DNA of 64,000 bases from Penium margaritaceum (taxonomy: Eukaryota > Streptophyta > Zygnematophyceae > Desmidiales > Peniaceae), in contig SZWC01007275.1 of the NCBI GenBank assembly GCA_023375785.1, positions 14,349 to 78,348 of the forward strand, written 5' to 3'. The position numbers were made by a program, and so were the translations under genes. Of this stretch, positions 1 through 11,490 are shown one piece after another (position 1 is the stretch's first letter; each line of letters starts with the position of its first letter). The notes under the pieces were generated by a model. The model was given only the letters and a program-made list of their open reading frames with translations, made no database searches and was not told the DNA's origin.

Positions 1-439
1 CCCCGCGGAGAGAAAGGGCACCAAGGTCGTGGCGAACCGCCTGGCAGCTTCCCCTTCTCGGGGCCACCCCCCTTCTTTAGCCTCCCTCTTCCCTTTCCCC
101 TGCCCAACTATTGCACCACGCGCCGCGCTAATCAGACCACTTGCAGCAACACCGCGCAGAGGAGCACGTGCGCTTTGGCAGACATCGCACAGCTGCACGT
201 CGTAAGCGTGAAACACATCGCTCCGCTGAAAACGATTCACTGCCGATTCGGTAGTATTCCCCACAGAATCAACCCCTTAGCGCGGAGGGACGCACATCGA
301 ACTCGGGGCAGTACATGGGCGACGAGGCACGGATTCGCTGCAAACGATTGTCGGGTCGGATCTCGCGGCAGCAACAACAGCTGGCCACAAGCGCCGCCGG
401 GCGGTCCCACTGGCTGCGCGAGGAGGTGGGGTGAGGGGT

Positions 440-445
440 GGGGGN

Positions 446-476
<31 letters not shown>
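440..476. repeat. Poly-G tract containing an N
   Basis: A nearly pure run of G follows a GGGGTGAGGGGTGGGGG lead-in, with an ambiguous base at 445. The run length is probably unreliable. On DNA level it is a strong potential G-quadruplex. Frames reading through it give polyglycine or polyproline and are artefacts. Confidence 0.9.
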
Positions 477-477
<1 letters not shown>

Positions 478-1524
478 GGGGCAACGGTGGGCTTGCCCGA
501 TGTTGGGGACTGATGAGAGGCGAGGGTGAGGGAACGGTGAAAAGCGAGGCGGGTGGGAGATTAAGGCATCGTCTTGATTCGACCCAAATGCGCTAAAAGG
601 AGGGATTGGATAGATATCCGGGATAGCCCAACCAGAGTGCCTCTTGTTCAAGATGATGCACGGATGTCCATTTGTCAAACCTACGGAACAGCCTGTCAAA
701 TCGAAGAGGAGGAGGGGTTGATACTTCAATCTTTTTCCGATCGAAACACGATCGAAGTGTATTGCGTTCCTAGCTCGATGACCCATGCTGGACCACGTTG
801 GACGGACAACCGCCTCGATTCAGCATCGCACCCTCGTTGTTCCTGGGAACTTGCAAAAAAACTGGTGACTCGCTTTCGATCCACGCCGTTGCCCTGGTCG
901 AGTGGGTAACGGCGTCGAAATCGATGTGTAGTTTTGTAACGATGAGAGCGATTTGGACTGTCCATCGTGTTCATCGTATCAGCCGGAACCTCGATTCCTA
1001 CGCCCAGCTTTTTCGCCTGTCTGATTTCCGGATGCGACCTAGCGCCGGGGAGAAACTTGTACGAGACAAGCGTCAGGTGGGTTTGCAGGCCACTGGGGGG
1101 ACAGAGACGACACAGATTCGTCCACGTGGAAAGTGCGCTGGAGCATCTGTGAGCCCAAAGCTGTCACACGGGGAAAGGCTGGAAAGTACCCGATAGTGCA
1201 GCTGGACAAGGGGTGAGGCTGGTTGCGTGGTTCAGTTGAACATTTTCAACTCGCGCCTGGTTAGTTGGGGTGAGGCTTGGTGTCGTTGAAATCTGTCGTT
1301 GGACGCTATCGGACAGTTCGGATGCGGCTGGTTGTCGCTGGAATGCGTAGTTGGGGCTCCTCAACGATAGATTTCAGCGATGGCCAGCAACTCCTGTCCG
1401 CGGGGTTTTCGCCTTACAGTTGTCTAGGTAGCCTGGCTCGGCACTCAACGTCGATCCGTCCGGATGAACTTCTTGCTTTCCTCCTCCAACGATCCTAGCG
1501 GGCCCCACACAGAACAAGAGTGAG

Positions 1525-1980
1525 TGAATGGAATCGGCTCAACAATCCCCGTCTCCACCAATCACGTGCGAACAATCGTTAGTTGGAACCTCGACGTGCG
1601 TCCACGCTCAGGAAGAGACACTCTGGACCTGACCGGTTGAACATGTCTTCTGACCGGCGACGATGATGACTGGTAGGCGGCGTAAAGCTTGTGGTCTCCT
1701 GAAGTCCTTCAACAAAATGCGCCATGAACTGTCCGATAGCGTTCAACAACGGATTTCAGCGACAACCAGCCGCACCCTTCATTACGCATTTTGTTCAAGG
1801 ACATGAGGAGTCCACGAATTGCGGGCCAACTCGCAATCATCATCATCGCCTGTCAGAAGACTGGCGCAGCCGGTCAGTTCCGGAGCGTCTCTTCCCAAAC
1901 GCGGACGCATGTCGAGGTTCCAACCATCAATGTTCGCACGTGATTGCTGGAGACGGGGATTGTTGGGCCGATTCCATTCA
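1525..1980. repeat. Long inverted repeat (about 197-bp arms, 63-bp loop)
   Basis: The left arm, 1525-1721, begins TGAATGGAATCGG and ends AACAAAATGCG. The right arm, 1785-1980, is its diverged reverse complement, beginning CGCATTTTGTTC and ending CCGATTCCATTCA. The two pair over nearly their whole length with scattered mismatches and small indels. The loop (1722-1784) is itself related, inverted and circularly permuted, to 1283-1345 (shared core CGCTATCGGACAGTT). A foldback element or an inverted duplication are both possible; no transposase frame is visible. Confidence 0.8.
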
Positions 1981-2850
1981 TGCGATGAACCGACTGATTC
2001 CACGGTTTCATCCTGGACCCGCTCGATTTATCGACCTTTTATGATTCTGTTTGATTACCCGCCTTCGAGGTCCCTAGCTTGAATCAGCGGCAAATGTGAT
2101 CTGGCTGATTGGCAGTCGCGCGTCTTGCTTTCCGAAAAATCAGCGCTTGACGCCCTGATTTCGCGGACGGCGTCCAACACTAACGGCGAGCGTGATCGCC
2201 AGGCCCTGCGATCGTCGGACCGACGACTCTCGCGTGCGGTTGCCCCCTCCTTTAGTCGTTTTCCCGATGCAAGTGGATGGATAAATCGTTGGTAGCGATA
2301 GGACTTCGTCACCCGTCGATGGTATTCGCTTTCAGCTCAAGCGTGATTTCACCTACCGATTTCATATGACGTCTTGATTATGGGCATTCGTTGTGATTCT
2401 ACGTTTTGATTCACGGAATGATTCTCCAACATCCGTGGAGACCTGCCTTGTAGGAATTTTGGGGTGTCGATGATCAGTTAATCGGCAGTTCATCACACAA
2501 TAATCACCGCGCAATCCAGCCGGGGACTGGCGGATTCGCGCAAGACAGCGGGCGCTCGCACAACTCTCGCAACAAGTCGCAATTTCGCTACCCGCCAATG
2601 GATGCCTGAATCACTAACAGTAACACGGCGTCGGTTCAAGCCCTCAGTCATCCGTGTTGTGTTCTGTGTGGGGCCCGCTAGGATTTTTGGAGGAGGGAAG
2701 CCTTCAGTTTATCCGGACGGATCTACGTGGAGTGCCGAGCTACGCCACCTAGGCAACGCTAAAACAACACGGACAAGAAGTTGCGGTAATTGCTCAAATC
2801 GATCGTTGAGGAGCCAAACGACCGAATTCAAGGACACCCATACTCACCCT

Positions 2851-5500
2851 TGGTTTTGATGGTTGATCATCGATTTCCAAATGCGCTGAGGCCCTTCTTC
2901 TATTTTTAACCTGCAAATCTGTAAAATTTCAGACTCACCATGACACATGCTTAAGCATCCGTTTTAGGCCATTGTCACAATGAACAAACTCAACTCACCA
3001 TGGGAAGTCACGGTGAGAGTTCATAGAACCGATGAACTCATTCATCGCAAACCGCGTTGAACGTGCTTGATCGACTCGATGGCGCACACCTTTCCGTGTT
3101 TAAGTTCATTTAGCAGCAGTGTGACACCATCCGATAGCAAGTTGCACGCATGGTTTAAAATTTGTTTTCATCGTTCTCGTCAAAGTGGGGTGACGCCGTG
3201 CATGCGATGACGTGTCTTGCTTCGATGACGTTGCAATCCAAGTGAAGACAAGCAAATATTGTCATCGACGGTTCAACCGACAACTTTTTTCCACAAATTA
3301 CTTGACCGTAAAGGGTTGCGAGGAGTTGTTATACCTCGGGGGGTGTAGCAACTTTATAGCAACTAGTCCACAACGCCTAATTGTTCACGCTTTTATCGAG
3401 TTGTGCGACTCGACAACACGGGTCAACACTAACAATCTCGTGTCATAAAAGTTCTGAAATTTTCTTTAATTTCCAAACCGTCAAGGCAAGTTGTTATGGG
3501 CACCGATGTGACTGGAAATGCCCAATGACGACCTCCGAATCGTCGCTTTATAAGGAGAGCAAACTCCGAATGCGGCTCGGCGATACTACAAGGCAGTGTG
3601 ACACCGGCCTTAAAGTGGCAAGTACACATCCTCTTTATCGTCGGATCAGCTCCATTGCAATGAGAAAGAAGACAATTTCATCCCCATGCAATTAATAATG
3701 TGAAGGGCATGGCAGCGGAGCGGCCATGCCCTGCATTAGTCACTCAGCCAACTCCAAAAACGTTCAACCATCTCAGCCTCCTCGTCCAATCATCGTTGGA
3801 TCAAGAGCCAATGGTTGGATGAGGAATAGTTCTCACACCTTGAAAAAGGGTCTGTTTGGCCTTCGCCGTGTTGCTATTGGCTGAGTCCAGTCGCATCAGC
3901 TTTTGGTACATAAGCTTATGGATTGGTTCAAGTGAGGACGTTTGGATGGAGAGTGACGTTGTCCACATGGAGGAAGTCAGATCAAGCGGACTAAACAAAA
4001 CCTAGCGATAAGCAGACCAACATTTTTTGTTACCGTCGCTTGCCCCAAAAGAAAACATGCAAACTGCCAAACACAAAAGAAGCGTCGAACCTCGCTTGGT
4101 ACCTTTAATCCAAGTAAAAACAATTCAACAATCGCGCACATAAAGTGCGCACACGCTAAACTTAACCAGCAAGTTGAGGGAGGTTGTGTGGCAACGTCTA
4201 CTTTGGTTGGTTTCGATGGTTTAACTCACTCAACCATCAATTCCGACTGCAACGGGCCTCATCCAAGTTGTTTTAAGAAGCCGCCAAGTAGTTTGATACC
4301 AATACAAAGCAAGGCTTACTTGTAAGAGGGGGTGAACTGACCAATATTCAATGTGTACGGCGACGATCTACAAATAGGGGCATGTCAAGTGCATATTCTT
4401 ACAAATGCGTCAGTCCACGATGACCATAGAATTCATCCGCCAGTACATCGCCTCATCACAAAACTCCAGCTTGTCGAAAACTACCCACCTCGAAAGCGGC
4501 CCTAATGGCGAGACTTTGAGGGGCGCTCTCTTTCTATAACAAACAAGTTATACATTATCTTCAAACCATGTTAACCTCAGCGGATGACCATAGAAAATGA
4601 AGGATGAAACACAACGTTCGAGGTAAAAGTCATAGTTTGCGCTCTGCCAATAAACGGTAGATAAAGTTAATGGTCTTTTGCTTGGGTACCCGCACCGCTT
4701 GCAATTTCATCCTGGCATAATCACAAGTGGAATGGGAGAAAGATTGTCTGCTTATAGTGTGCCCTATAATACCGAAAAGAGCGCAAATGGTGTATAAACA
4801 GAAGTTGCAAGGCAAAACACGATCTATAACTTGCGACACTTGTGCAACTTGTATGAAGCGTTAAGTGTACCTTGATTACAAGTGTCAAAATGGTTTAACA
4901 TATATGTAATGTTATACCGGGCGACGCGTATATGGTAAAGACGCACACTTTGCGAATCAAAACACAGATAAAACTTGGGATACTTGAGAAGTTTATAACT
5001 AATGGTAAGTGTACTTCCAAAACAAGTCGAAAAAAAGATCGAATACATGTAAAAGTTTCAAGTCACGAATGAATTGTAAGAGTGCTTCAATGACAAGTGT
5101 CAAAAAGGTTAAACATACATATACAAATCACCCACAGGTCGGGGGGCTTCGAGGACCAACAATGAAGACGTCAGATGCATCTTTCCAAGTCCAGATGTGT
5201 CTAGTTACGTCTAGATGCATCGACAAGTTGACTAAAGGGTCATGAAATTTTGTCGAAGATTCTTGTAATTGGTAGAAGTTGTCGAAAGTGAAAGAAGGTT
5301 CGTGGAACTGTGAGAGTAGTAGCCGAATTCTCTTTCACTATCGTGGTTAAAAATCGAGATCTCGACATGCGGTGGCTATTTGTGTCACAACAAAAATTTC
5401 CACTGAGAAGAGTAGAGACTCGTGCACGTCTAGTACATAAAACTTGCCCCCTTCTAGCTGATATGTCTACTTGTGCGTGTAGATGTGGCCTGGTGCTGGC
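2851..5500. other. No gene seen
   Basis: Only short chance-like frames are present. The part nearest 5500 lies just beyond the C-terminal coding part of the minus-strand Ty3/gypsy relic, so its 3' LTR may be here, but I could not find a second copy to delimit it. A small palindrome lies at 3704-3731. Confidence 0.4.
3704..3731. other. Short perfect stem-loop
   Basis: AGGGCATGGC is followed nine bases later by GCCATGCCCT, a perfect 10-bp stem. No U-tract follows and no gene ends here, so it is not called a terminator. Its role is unknown. Confidence 0.6.
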
Positions 5501-5514
5501 GATCATAGTCGTTG

Positions 5515-5835
5515 ATTAGGTGATCAAAGTCTGGGAGGTTGTCATAGGGTTCCCAGCTCTTAGGCACAACGTCGTAGCCATGCCACTTGAAAACATGTTA
5601 TGTGGTCTTGTCTCTTTGTCGATGGGAGAGGATGTCCGCGATGACGTATTTGATGTCCTTCTCCACTTGCACGAGAGTAGGGAAAGGCCCATTGTTGCAA
5701 AGGAAGTTCTTTCTAGGCACTTGGTAGTACTTGAGCCTACAAATACGGAATACCAAACGAACTTCCATGGTGTCATGAAGTTTGAGTTGTGCAACCACGG
5801 GGTTTTCATGCGCTTGATCTCAAACAATCCCAACT
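5515..5835 (-). pseudogene. Chromovirus integrase C-terminus with chromodomain (relic)
   Basis: Minus-strand frames here carry an integrase-tail pattern (VEKDIKYVIADIL) and then a chromodomain-like end (VFKWHGYDVVPKSWEPYDNL), matching the family's Y-L-V-K-W-x-G-Y..W-E-P-x-x-N-L signature. In chromoviruses this module is thought to steer integration towards histone-marked heterochromatin. It sits last in the coding order, as expected. Fossil, in several frames. Confidence 0.75.
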
Positions 5836-5899
5836 AGTATGGTTTGAGCTTTGACCAATCGCCTCCGTGTAGTGTGATGTTAGTCGAGTTGGAAATGAC

Positions 5900-7100
5900 C
5901 TTGTTGTCAGTGACAAAAACGATGTCGGTGCGATGTCAGTCCGCTGCTCATTTCATTGCTGCTTGGGACTTGATAAAGCATTTAACGTGTTATGTCATAG
6001 ATGATTGAGAAGTCTCAACGTTGGACGAAAATTGCGGGGATGTTCCTTTGACATTGTATTGCGGCTTGTGTGGTAGGAACTTTTCCATACACCACCTCAA
6101 ATAGAGTTTTACCCGTAACGGTGGACATAATTGAATTGTATGCGATTTTGGTGGTCAAGGGTTCTTGTGTCCAATCCTTCCCATGAGGTTTGCATAGTGT
6201 TTGAAGAATTCATTCAAGCGTTTGATTGGTCTGCTTGATTTGACCGTCGGTTTGAGGATGGAACGTCGTTGATAGGTGTATGGAATTGTCGCATCAAGTC
6301 ATCGGTTCACACTAGAATCGACTAGTGAATCGACCGTCCCTATTGCTCGTGATGGTTCTCGATACAATGTGTAACAACATGATGTTGTTTATAAAGTGTC
6401 GCAAAGATGGTCGTAGTCGGAATGAAATGAGACTTTTTGCAAAACCCGTTGATGCCTTGAAGGATTGCGCCGTATGTCTATGGTGTTATTGGTAATTCGG
6501 TGACGAAGTCCATGGAGATGTCGTTCCTTGGTTATTTCAAAATCAAGAGCGGTTAAAGAAGTCAAAGCGCCCGTGATTTTTTTGCTGACACGTGTCGCAA
6601 TATTTGCAAAAGCTGGTCACGTTGGATTGCATCCTTTCCCACAAGATATTTTTTTTCTAACTTCATCCGCGCCATGTCCTCTCCAAAATGCCCACCTAGA
6701 CCTTTGTCGTGGCATTCTTCGACCAACATGCAATAGTGTTTGTCGTTCAGGAGAATGACCAACTAACAAGTGAATCGTCACCACTGATATAGTGCATCAT
6801 CCTAAGAGCTTGCCTTGTCTTATCCACCATTCTGGTTATAACGTCACGTGAATAGCCACTTGAGATATGGATCTCACTTCAGATGTTGCGTTGGTGCCTC
6901 ATTCATCAGATCTGCTCGTTTGTTTTCCGAATCTACTAGGTTGTTTTTTGTGGCCTGTACTCGATGTCGTACCAAACTCCGCTTCCATGAACTCAATCCA
7001 TTGGGTTTGACATCTACTAAGGTTCGGCTGCATCTTCGAACATTTCAACACATGGTTGTTGGTGCATACGATGTATCCACGGAATTTCAAATAACATCGT
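5900..7100 (-). pseudogene. Ty3/gypsy integrase region (relic)
   Basis: Within 6562-6762, minus strand, a frame shows an N-terminal zinc-binding style stretch (ECHDKGLGGHFGEDMARMKL) typical of gypsy integrase, where a retroelement DNA joining enzyme begins. The catalytic core should lie at about 6000-6480, where the decay is heavier. It lies between the RNase H and chromodomain blocks, consistent with family order. Fossil. Confidence 0.65.
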
Positions 7101-7112
7101 AATGTCTTCAAT

Positions 7113-8160
7113 TCATGTACAAACTACCAGCATCTCTTTCTCATGTACGATGTGGTCAAGTTCTTGTCCACGCAGTTTTCTCAAAATATATGCGACCTGT
7201 TGCTCTCCTTTGCCCTGGTCTTGTTGAAAAACTACTTCAATGGCTCGATCTGAAGCGTCCATAGCCATGACGTAGTTTTTCATTGTAATTGTAAATGATA
7301 GCGCTAGCGGCAAGGTTGAAGCATTCACTAAAGTGGTGAACACTTCGAACTTGTTATCTCCCCACTGCCACTCACTTTCTTTTCGAGTGAGGTAGGAGAG
7401 ATGTGTAGGCACTTGGGCATAATCCGCTATGAAACATCGGTAGTGATTGCACGAGCTGAGGAAAATTAGAACGTCTCAAACAATGGTGTGCGTTGGCCAA
7501 TCAACAACTACTACCACTTTTTTAAAACACGGTGATTTTTCCGACGTTATTGAAATGACCCAAAAACTTTATCAAATGGTGACCAAAGTCATTTTTTAGG
7601 GCTTTCTAAAAACCTTCTCTTTGCAAAACTTTGAGATGGTTTCAAAGATGTCCATCGTGCTCCTCCGGGGTGCGCTTTTATACCAAGATGTGGTTGAGGT
7701 ATACATTGACAAGATCGTTAAGGTATGGGTGGAAAATCTTGTTCATTGCCGCCATGAACGTTACTGGAGCATTGGTAAGTCCAAACAATAACAATGTGAA
7801 CTTAGAATGGCCGTAGCGAGTTCGGAACACCGTCTTCCCGATGTCGGTATGTGCTACACAAATTTTGGTCATGATTCAAGCCCCTCGCAGTTGGTCAAAA
7901 AGTTCATCGACTCAGAAAAGAGGGTATTAGTTCTTGATGGTGGCATCGTTCAACGCCCGCAAGTCCATAAACATCCACATCTTAGCCGCTTTCATTTTTA
8001 CGAATTGTACTAGTGCAACGTATGTTGACGTGGATGGACGGGTGAATCCATGACCAATCATTTTGTCAAGGTGCTTTTTCAACTTGGTTAGCTCATGGTC
8101 GCTCGTTTGATAGTAACCTCGAATCCAGGGTCGACTGTCTAATTTCAATTTGATAGGATG
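7113..8160 (-). pseudogene. Ty3/gypsy reverse transcriptase and RNase H (relic)
   Basis: Minus-strand frames at 7927-8148 (fingers/palm start; MKMWMFMDLRALND-like), 7678-7872 (FGLTNAPVTFMAAMNKIF, the classic gypsy RT block) and 7113-7412 (VMAMDASDRAIEVVFQQDQ, start of RNase H) follow each other in the correct order. The enzyme copied element RNA into DNA in the cytoplasmic particle. Fossil spread over several frames. Confidence 0.85.
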
Positions 8161-8351
8161 CTCTATGTCACATGTGGTGGTAGAGTTTTTTGGAGTTCGT
8201 TGGTGAAGACGTTTGCAAACTCTTCGATGAGTGGTGCGGACTCTTTGCGTATCATCGAGAACTTTGTTGATTTGTATGAGGACAAGGAGGTTGATGAGAC
8301 CATTGAGTCAACTTCTACAACTTCCATTTCCTTCATTGGCTCAAGATGAGC

Positions 8352-9213
8352 TGTTAAGATTTACGAAAGGTGGATGGGTGAAAGTGGAGTGAAATCTGGA
8401 AGGGCAAGGTGTAGATGGAGGGAAAAAAAGTAACTGTGGGACTTTATAGATCACTTGAAGTACATGGACAGATACTTGAACCAGCTACATGGATGTAGCC
8501 ACAAGTGTAGACTTATGGACCCATAGGGCACTTGCCCAAGATACCTTGAGACTACGTCTAGAAAACCAGACTTGGAGTGGACTGCTTATAGGGGCACTAG
8601 CTTCCACTGAAGGAGGAATTGTCTTTTGTAGGAGGTACGTCCTTCGGCACACGCTTGTAGTGTCAGAGGTTGGGGCTTGCAGAGGCAGACTCTAGAGTGT
8701 TTGCTTCGACACGGCTTGAAGGAGAACTGAGAATGTTTGGAGGAAAATCAAAGCATTTGACGATCTGTAAAGGCATAATGGAATGAATTGACTTAGCCCC
8801 TTAAGTAAACCTGGGAGGGCCTCTTTGGAGGCTCAATCCTTGGAGGTTGTAGGAAGTTACATAACCACCTAGTTGGTTGCATAACCACCCAGGCAAGCTC
8901 AAGAGTCACCTGGAAGATGAAGAGTCACTGGCAGTTGAAAGGCCACTAGTATCTGAAGAGCTACAAGAGGTTGAAGATGCACTGGTAGGTGAAAGGGCAC
9001 TAGTAGGTTGTAAGAGGTTGACCAACTACCCTTTCGCTAGAAGTTGAAGGGTCACATCCTCCAATGGCCACTTAAATCTTCCAGAGGCAATCATTTTAGC
9101 CTCGCCTCCCTCAATTTAAGAAGGTGAATTCTCTAGCCCTCCAAAGTAGATTAAATGCACCACGAGATGCATTTTAGCCAAACCTGGCCACTATAGTGTG
9201 GTAAATCTCAACA
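8352..9213 (-). repeat. Element X 3' LTR (minus orientation)
   Basis: This starts TGTTAAGATTT and ends AAATCTCAACA, forming the short inverted ends typical of LTRs. It aligns along its length with 18771-19644. The adjoining C-run at 9214 is the polypurine tract on the minus strand, which identifies this as the 3' LTR. Frames on its plus strand are shadows. Confidence 0.9.
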
Positions 9214-9235
9214 CCCCCTTCAATTGATGATGGAT
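9214..9235 (-). other. Element X polypurine tract
   Basis: The minus strand reads CAATTGAAGGGGG directly before the 3' LTR, the place and composition expected of a plus-strand DNA primer. Confidence 0.7.
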
Positions 9236-9419
9236 AGTGTGAAAGAGGAACCTTATAGGAGTTTTGGGAGGTTTCTTCACCTGAGGAAACGTGATGAACT
9301 CGGTTTTGTGTTTTTTGGATGATGATGATCCTTCTTTAATGGTTCTTGAAGAAGTGACATACTCGATGTCTATAACCCGGAGCTGGAACGGATTATGCTT
9401 GGACAAGCAAAGAGGCTCT

Positions 9420-9780
9420 GTGGCGTCGGATGCATTTTCTTTGTGTCTGCCGCAATGTCCGCGGATGTTGCGAGCGAGACTTCGCTCGCTCCCCCCCTCC
9501 TTTCTCGCTACCCGCGAATAGTACGATCCTCGCAGTATTTACGTAAAATTGCGAGGCTCGCAGCTTTTGTGGAAACTACAAGGAACGACGGGTGGGATGC
9601 GACCTCGCTCGAGCAACTGGGCAACCCTCGAGCAACCGGTCGACCGGTCGCCAGCAACAGGCAATCAAGAGGGTCCGTCGATAACCAACAAATGGTTGGC
9701 CGGCGGTTCCTCGCAACCGCTAGAAAAGGCGGTATGGACAGACGAAGATCACGTCGCTTAGAAGTTAAAGTGCAATAATG
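9420..9780. other. CpG-rich island inside element X
   Basis: About 350 bp with abrupt CpG enrichment, including the palindromic GCGAGCGAGACTTCGCTCGC and several CGA/CGG-rich stretches, lies in an otherwise CpG-poor element. A 127-residue plus-strand frame (9395-9778) crosses it but shows no known domain. It could be a captured host fragment or a regulatory part of X. That is inference; the source is unknown. Confidence 0.5.
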
Positions 9781-9798
9781 GTGTTGTTCCTAGGGAAG

Positions 9799-10549
9799 TT
9801 AACAGAAATACCCCATCGCTAGAGAAGAAGTTTGAAAGTTTCCAGGCCGTTTCTGAACGACCCGAAGCGCATTCTTAGGGAGGTTTCTTGCAGTTTTGAG
9901 TGAGGAGTTGCCACCAACCTCCACCACAAAGGGCCAAGAGGCTACCACATCTCCTCTAGGGGTATAAAGAAGCTCAAGTGAGTCCCCCATGCTCACTATA
10001 AATGCCATAAAGTGTGGCATTGGTGTGTTTGCACCAAAAGGTGTATGCTTCAGGCATAGTGCCCACCTTTTGGATCTGAGAGCCGTAGGAAGATTTTCCA
10101 ACCCCACACAAGGTGGTGAGAGATGTCTCCAGCCTCCAGTGACGATGGTGAAGCATTGTTGAAAGACCCGAATGACTTTGGAAAACCGTCAAATCATTAT
10201 TGACGCCTTGAAACTCTGAGGTTAAGCGCAAAGAGCGTCTGCGTGACACATTTGGCCTTTTGTGGATAATAATCTATTGGTAAACCGTTGTGGCTGATGA
10301 TTTCTCTTACTCTTGTCCACTCGAAATGGTTGTCGATGCCAATGTAGGAGCACCGTTCGGTGATGGGGAGCCATCCACTATAACGGTTTTGCTCACCATG
10401 CTGAAGGGCAAGCTGGTCAGAGATGTAGGAATGCCTCGAATGATTGCACTAGTACTAGCTTTTTCAGCTAGGCTTGAAGAATCTATTGTGGAGATGTCCG
10501 TTGTACCCATGGACGAATCAGGTTCCCTTCTGGCGTCGTCAGCCGACAT
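9799..10549 (-). pseudogene. Element X downstream coding segment, unrecognised
   Basis: Minus-strand frames at 10307-10549, 9974-10249 and 9799-10107 continue beyond the repeat arrays towards the 3' LTR. The first is Ser/Thr-rich (STIDSSSLAEKASTSAI). The others contain a non-repetitive, moderately hydrophobic stretch (HFMAFIVSMGDSLELLY). I recognise no family. A 150-residue plus-strand frame at 10290-10742 overlaps and is Val/Ser-rich; it is probably the shadow of the repeat region. Fossil. Confidence 0.4.
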
Positions 10550-10626
10550 TGTAGAAGAGAAGGTCGTTGTAGTTGGTGGAGAAATAGCTTTGCATTCGTT
10601 TGTTTTAGCCTTTTCCGGTAGTAGCT

Positions 10627-10870
10627 TTGTTACGGTTGACGCGGAAAGAGCTTCATGCTCTTTCTTTCCAACTTCATCTGTTGGTGGCGTAGTTACAGTT
10701 GTCGAAAAAAAGCGTCAGGCTCTTTTTTTCGAGCTTTGTTAGCTGGTGGTGTAGTTGCGAATGATGTATAAAGAATTTCACGCTATTCTATTCCAGCGTC
10801 ATCAGGTGCCCGTGTTGCGGTTGACGTAGAATGAGCTTCAAGCTCCTTTGTTCTAGCTTTGATAACTAGT
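10627..10870 (-). repeat. 63-bp tandem repeat in element X, each unit with a small hairpin
   Basis: About four units share a GTTACGGTTGAC-like start (10627, 10690, 10750, 10812). Most contain a small palindrome such as AGAGCTTCATGCTCTTT or AAAAGCGTCAGGCTCTTT. On the minus strand the units encode a KKELEA..STST-type 21-residue motif. The array lies directly downstream of the 25-residue array of the same element. Confidence 0.6.
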
Positions 10871-11490
10871 ATGTTGTAAAACGTGGCAATTGTCTCGACT
10901 ACCATTCTAGACAAGTCTACTGTCATTCCAGCTTCATCACCTGGTGTTTTGTAGGATGATATAGGAGTTCTCGCTGTCGTTGCAGAGACATCTGCTACGA
11001 CTCCAGCTTTGTCAGCTCGCACTTTGTAGAGTGTTGCAACCGTGTCCGCTACTGTTGCGAACAAATCTATTTCCATCTCAGCCTTGTCAACTGGTAGTAG
11101 ATAAAGTTTTACAGCCATGTCTATTGCTCTTGTGGACAAATTTGCTGCCGCTCTTGCTTCATTAGCTAGTATTGTGTAGAGTTTTTTGGCCATGTCCGCT
11201 GCCACTACGGAGACATCTTCTGCCACTCTCGCTTTATCAGCCGGCGTTGCGTGGAATGTTGCAACCATGTCCACTATTGTTGCGGACGAATCTGTTCCCG
11301 TCCCATCTTTGTCAGGTAATAGTCTGTAGAGTTTTGTATCCATGTTCGCTGCTAATACAAAGAAATCTACTGCCGCTCCAGCTTTGTCATCTGGTAGTGA
11401 GTGGAGTGTTGCAACCATGTCTGCTACCATTGTGGAAACATCTGCTACTACTTCAGCTTTATCAGCCGGTAATTTGTAAAGTGTTGCAGC
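10870..11490 (-). repeat. 75-bp (25-residue) tandem array of element X, downstream half
   Basis: On the minus strand about eight diverged units of exactly 25 residues follow a consensus close to ATLYTLPADKAG then VAADVSATVAD. Examples are MAVKLYLLPVDKAEMEIDLF and TVATLYKVRADKAGVVADVS. The reading frame stays open through many units. The array is cut at 11490 by copia A and resumes at 17725. The alternating hydrophobic/charged pattern could favour helices; function is unknown. Confidence 0.85.

Larger units (their letters stand above)
1..2850. other. GC- and CpG-rich segment without a recognisable gene
   Basis: CpG dinucleotides are frequent and base composition is clearly richer in G+C than most of the window beyond 20 kb. 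Short open frames exist on both strands, but none shows a domain, a repeat or a recognisable motif, and they overlap one another in the way chance frames do. The compositional shift could mean unmethylated or young sequence next to methylation-decayed repeats. This is inference from composition only. Confidence 0.5.

Noticed and set aside
277-786. 169-residue minus-strand frame with a polyproline run
   Set aside because: It reads through the G/C homopolymer and an N; composition-driven, no motif.
3704-3731. Transcription terminator
   Set aside because: No U-tract and no gene ends nearby.
10290-10742. 150-residue plus-strand frame as a gene
   Set aside because: Opposite to the sense strand of X and overlapping its repeats; the antisense of a repeat-coding block tends to stay open.
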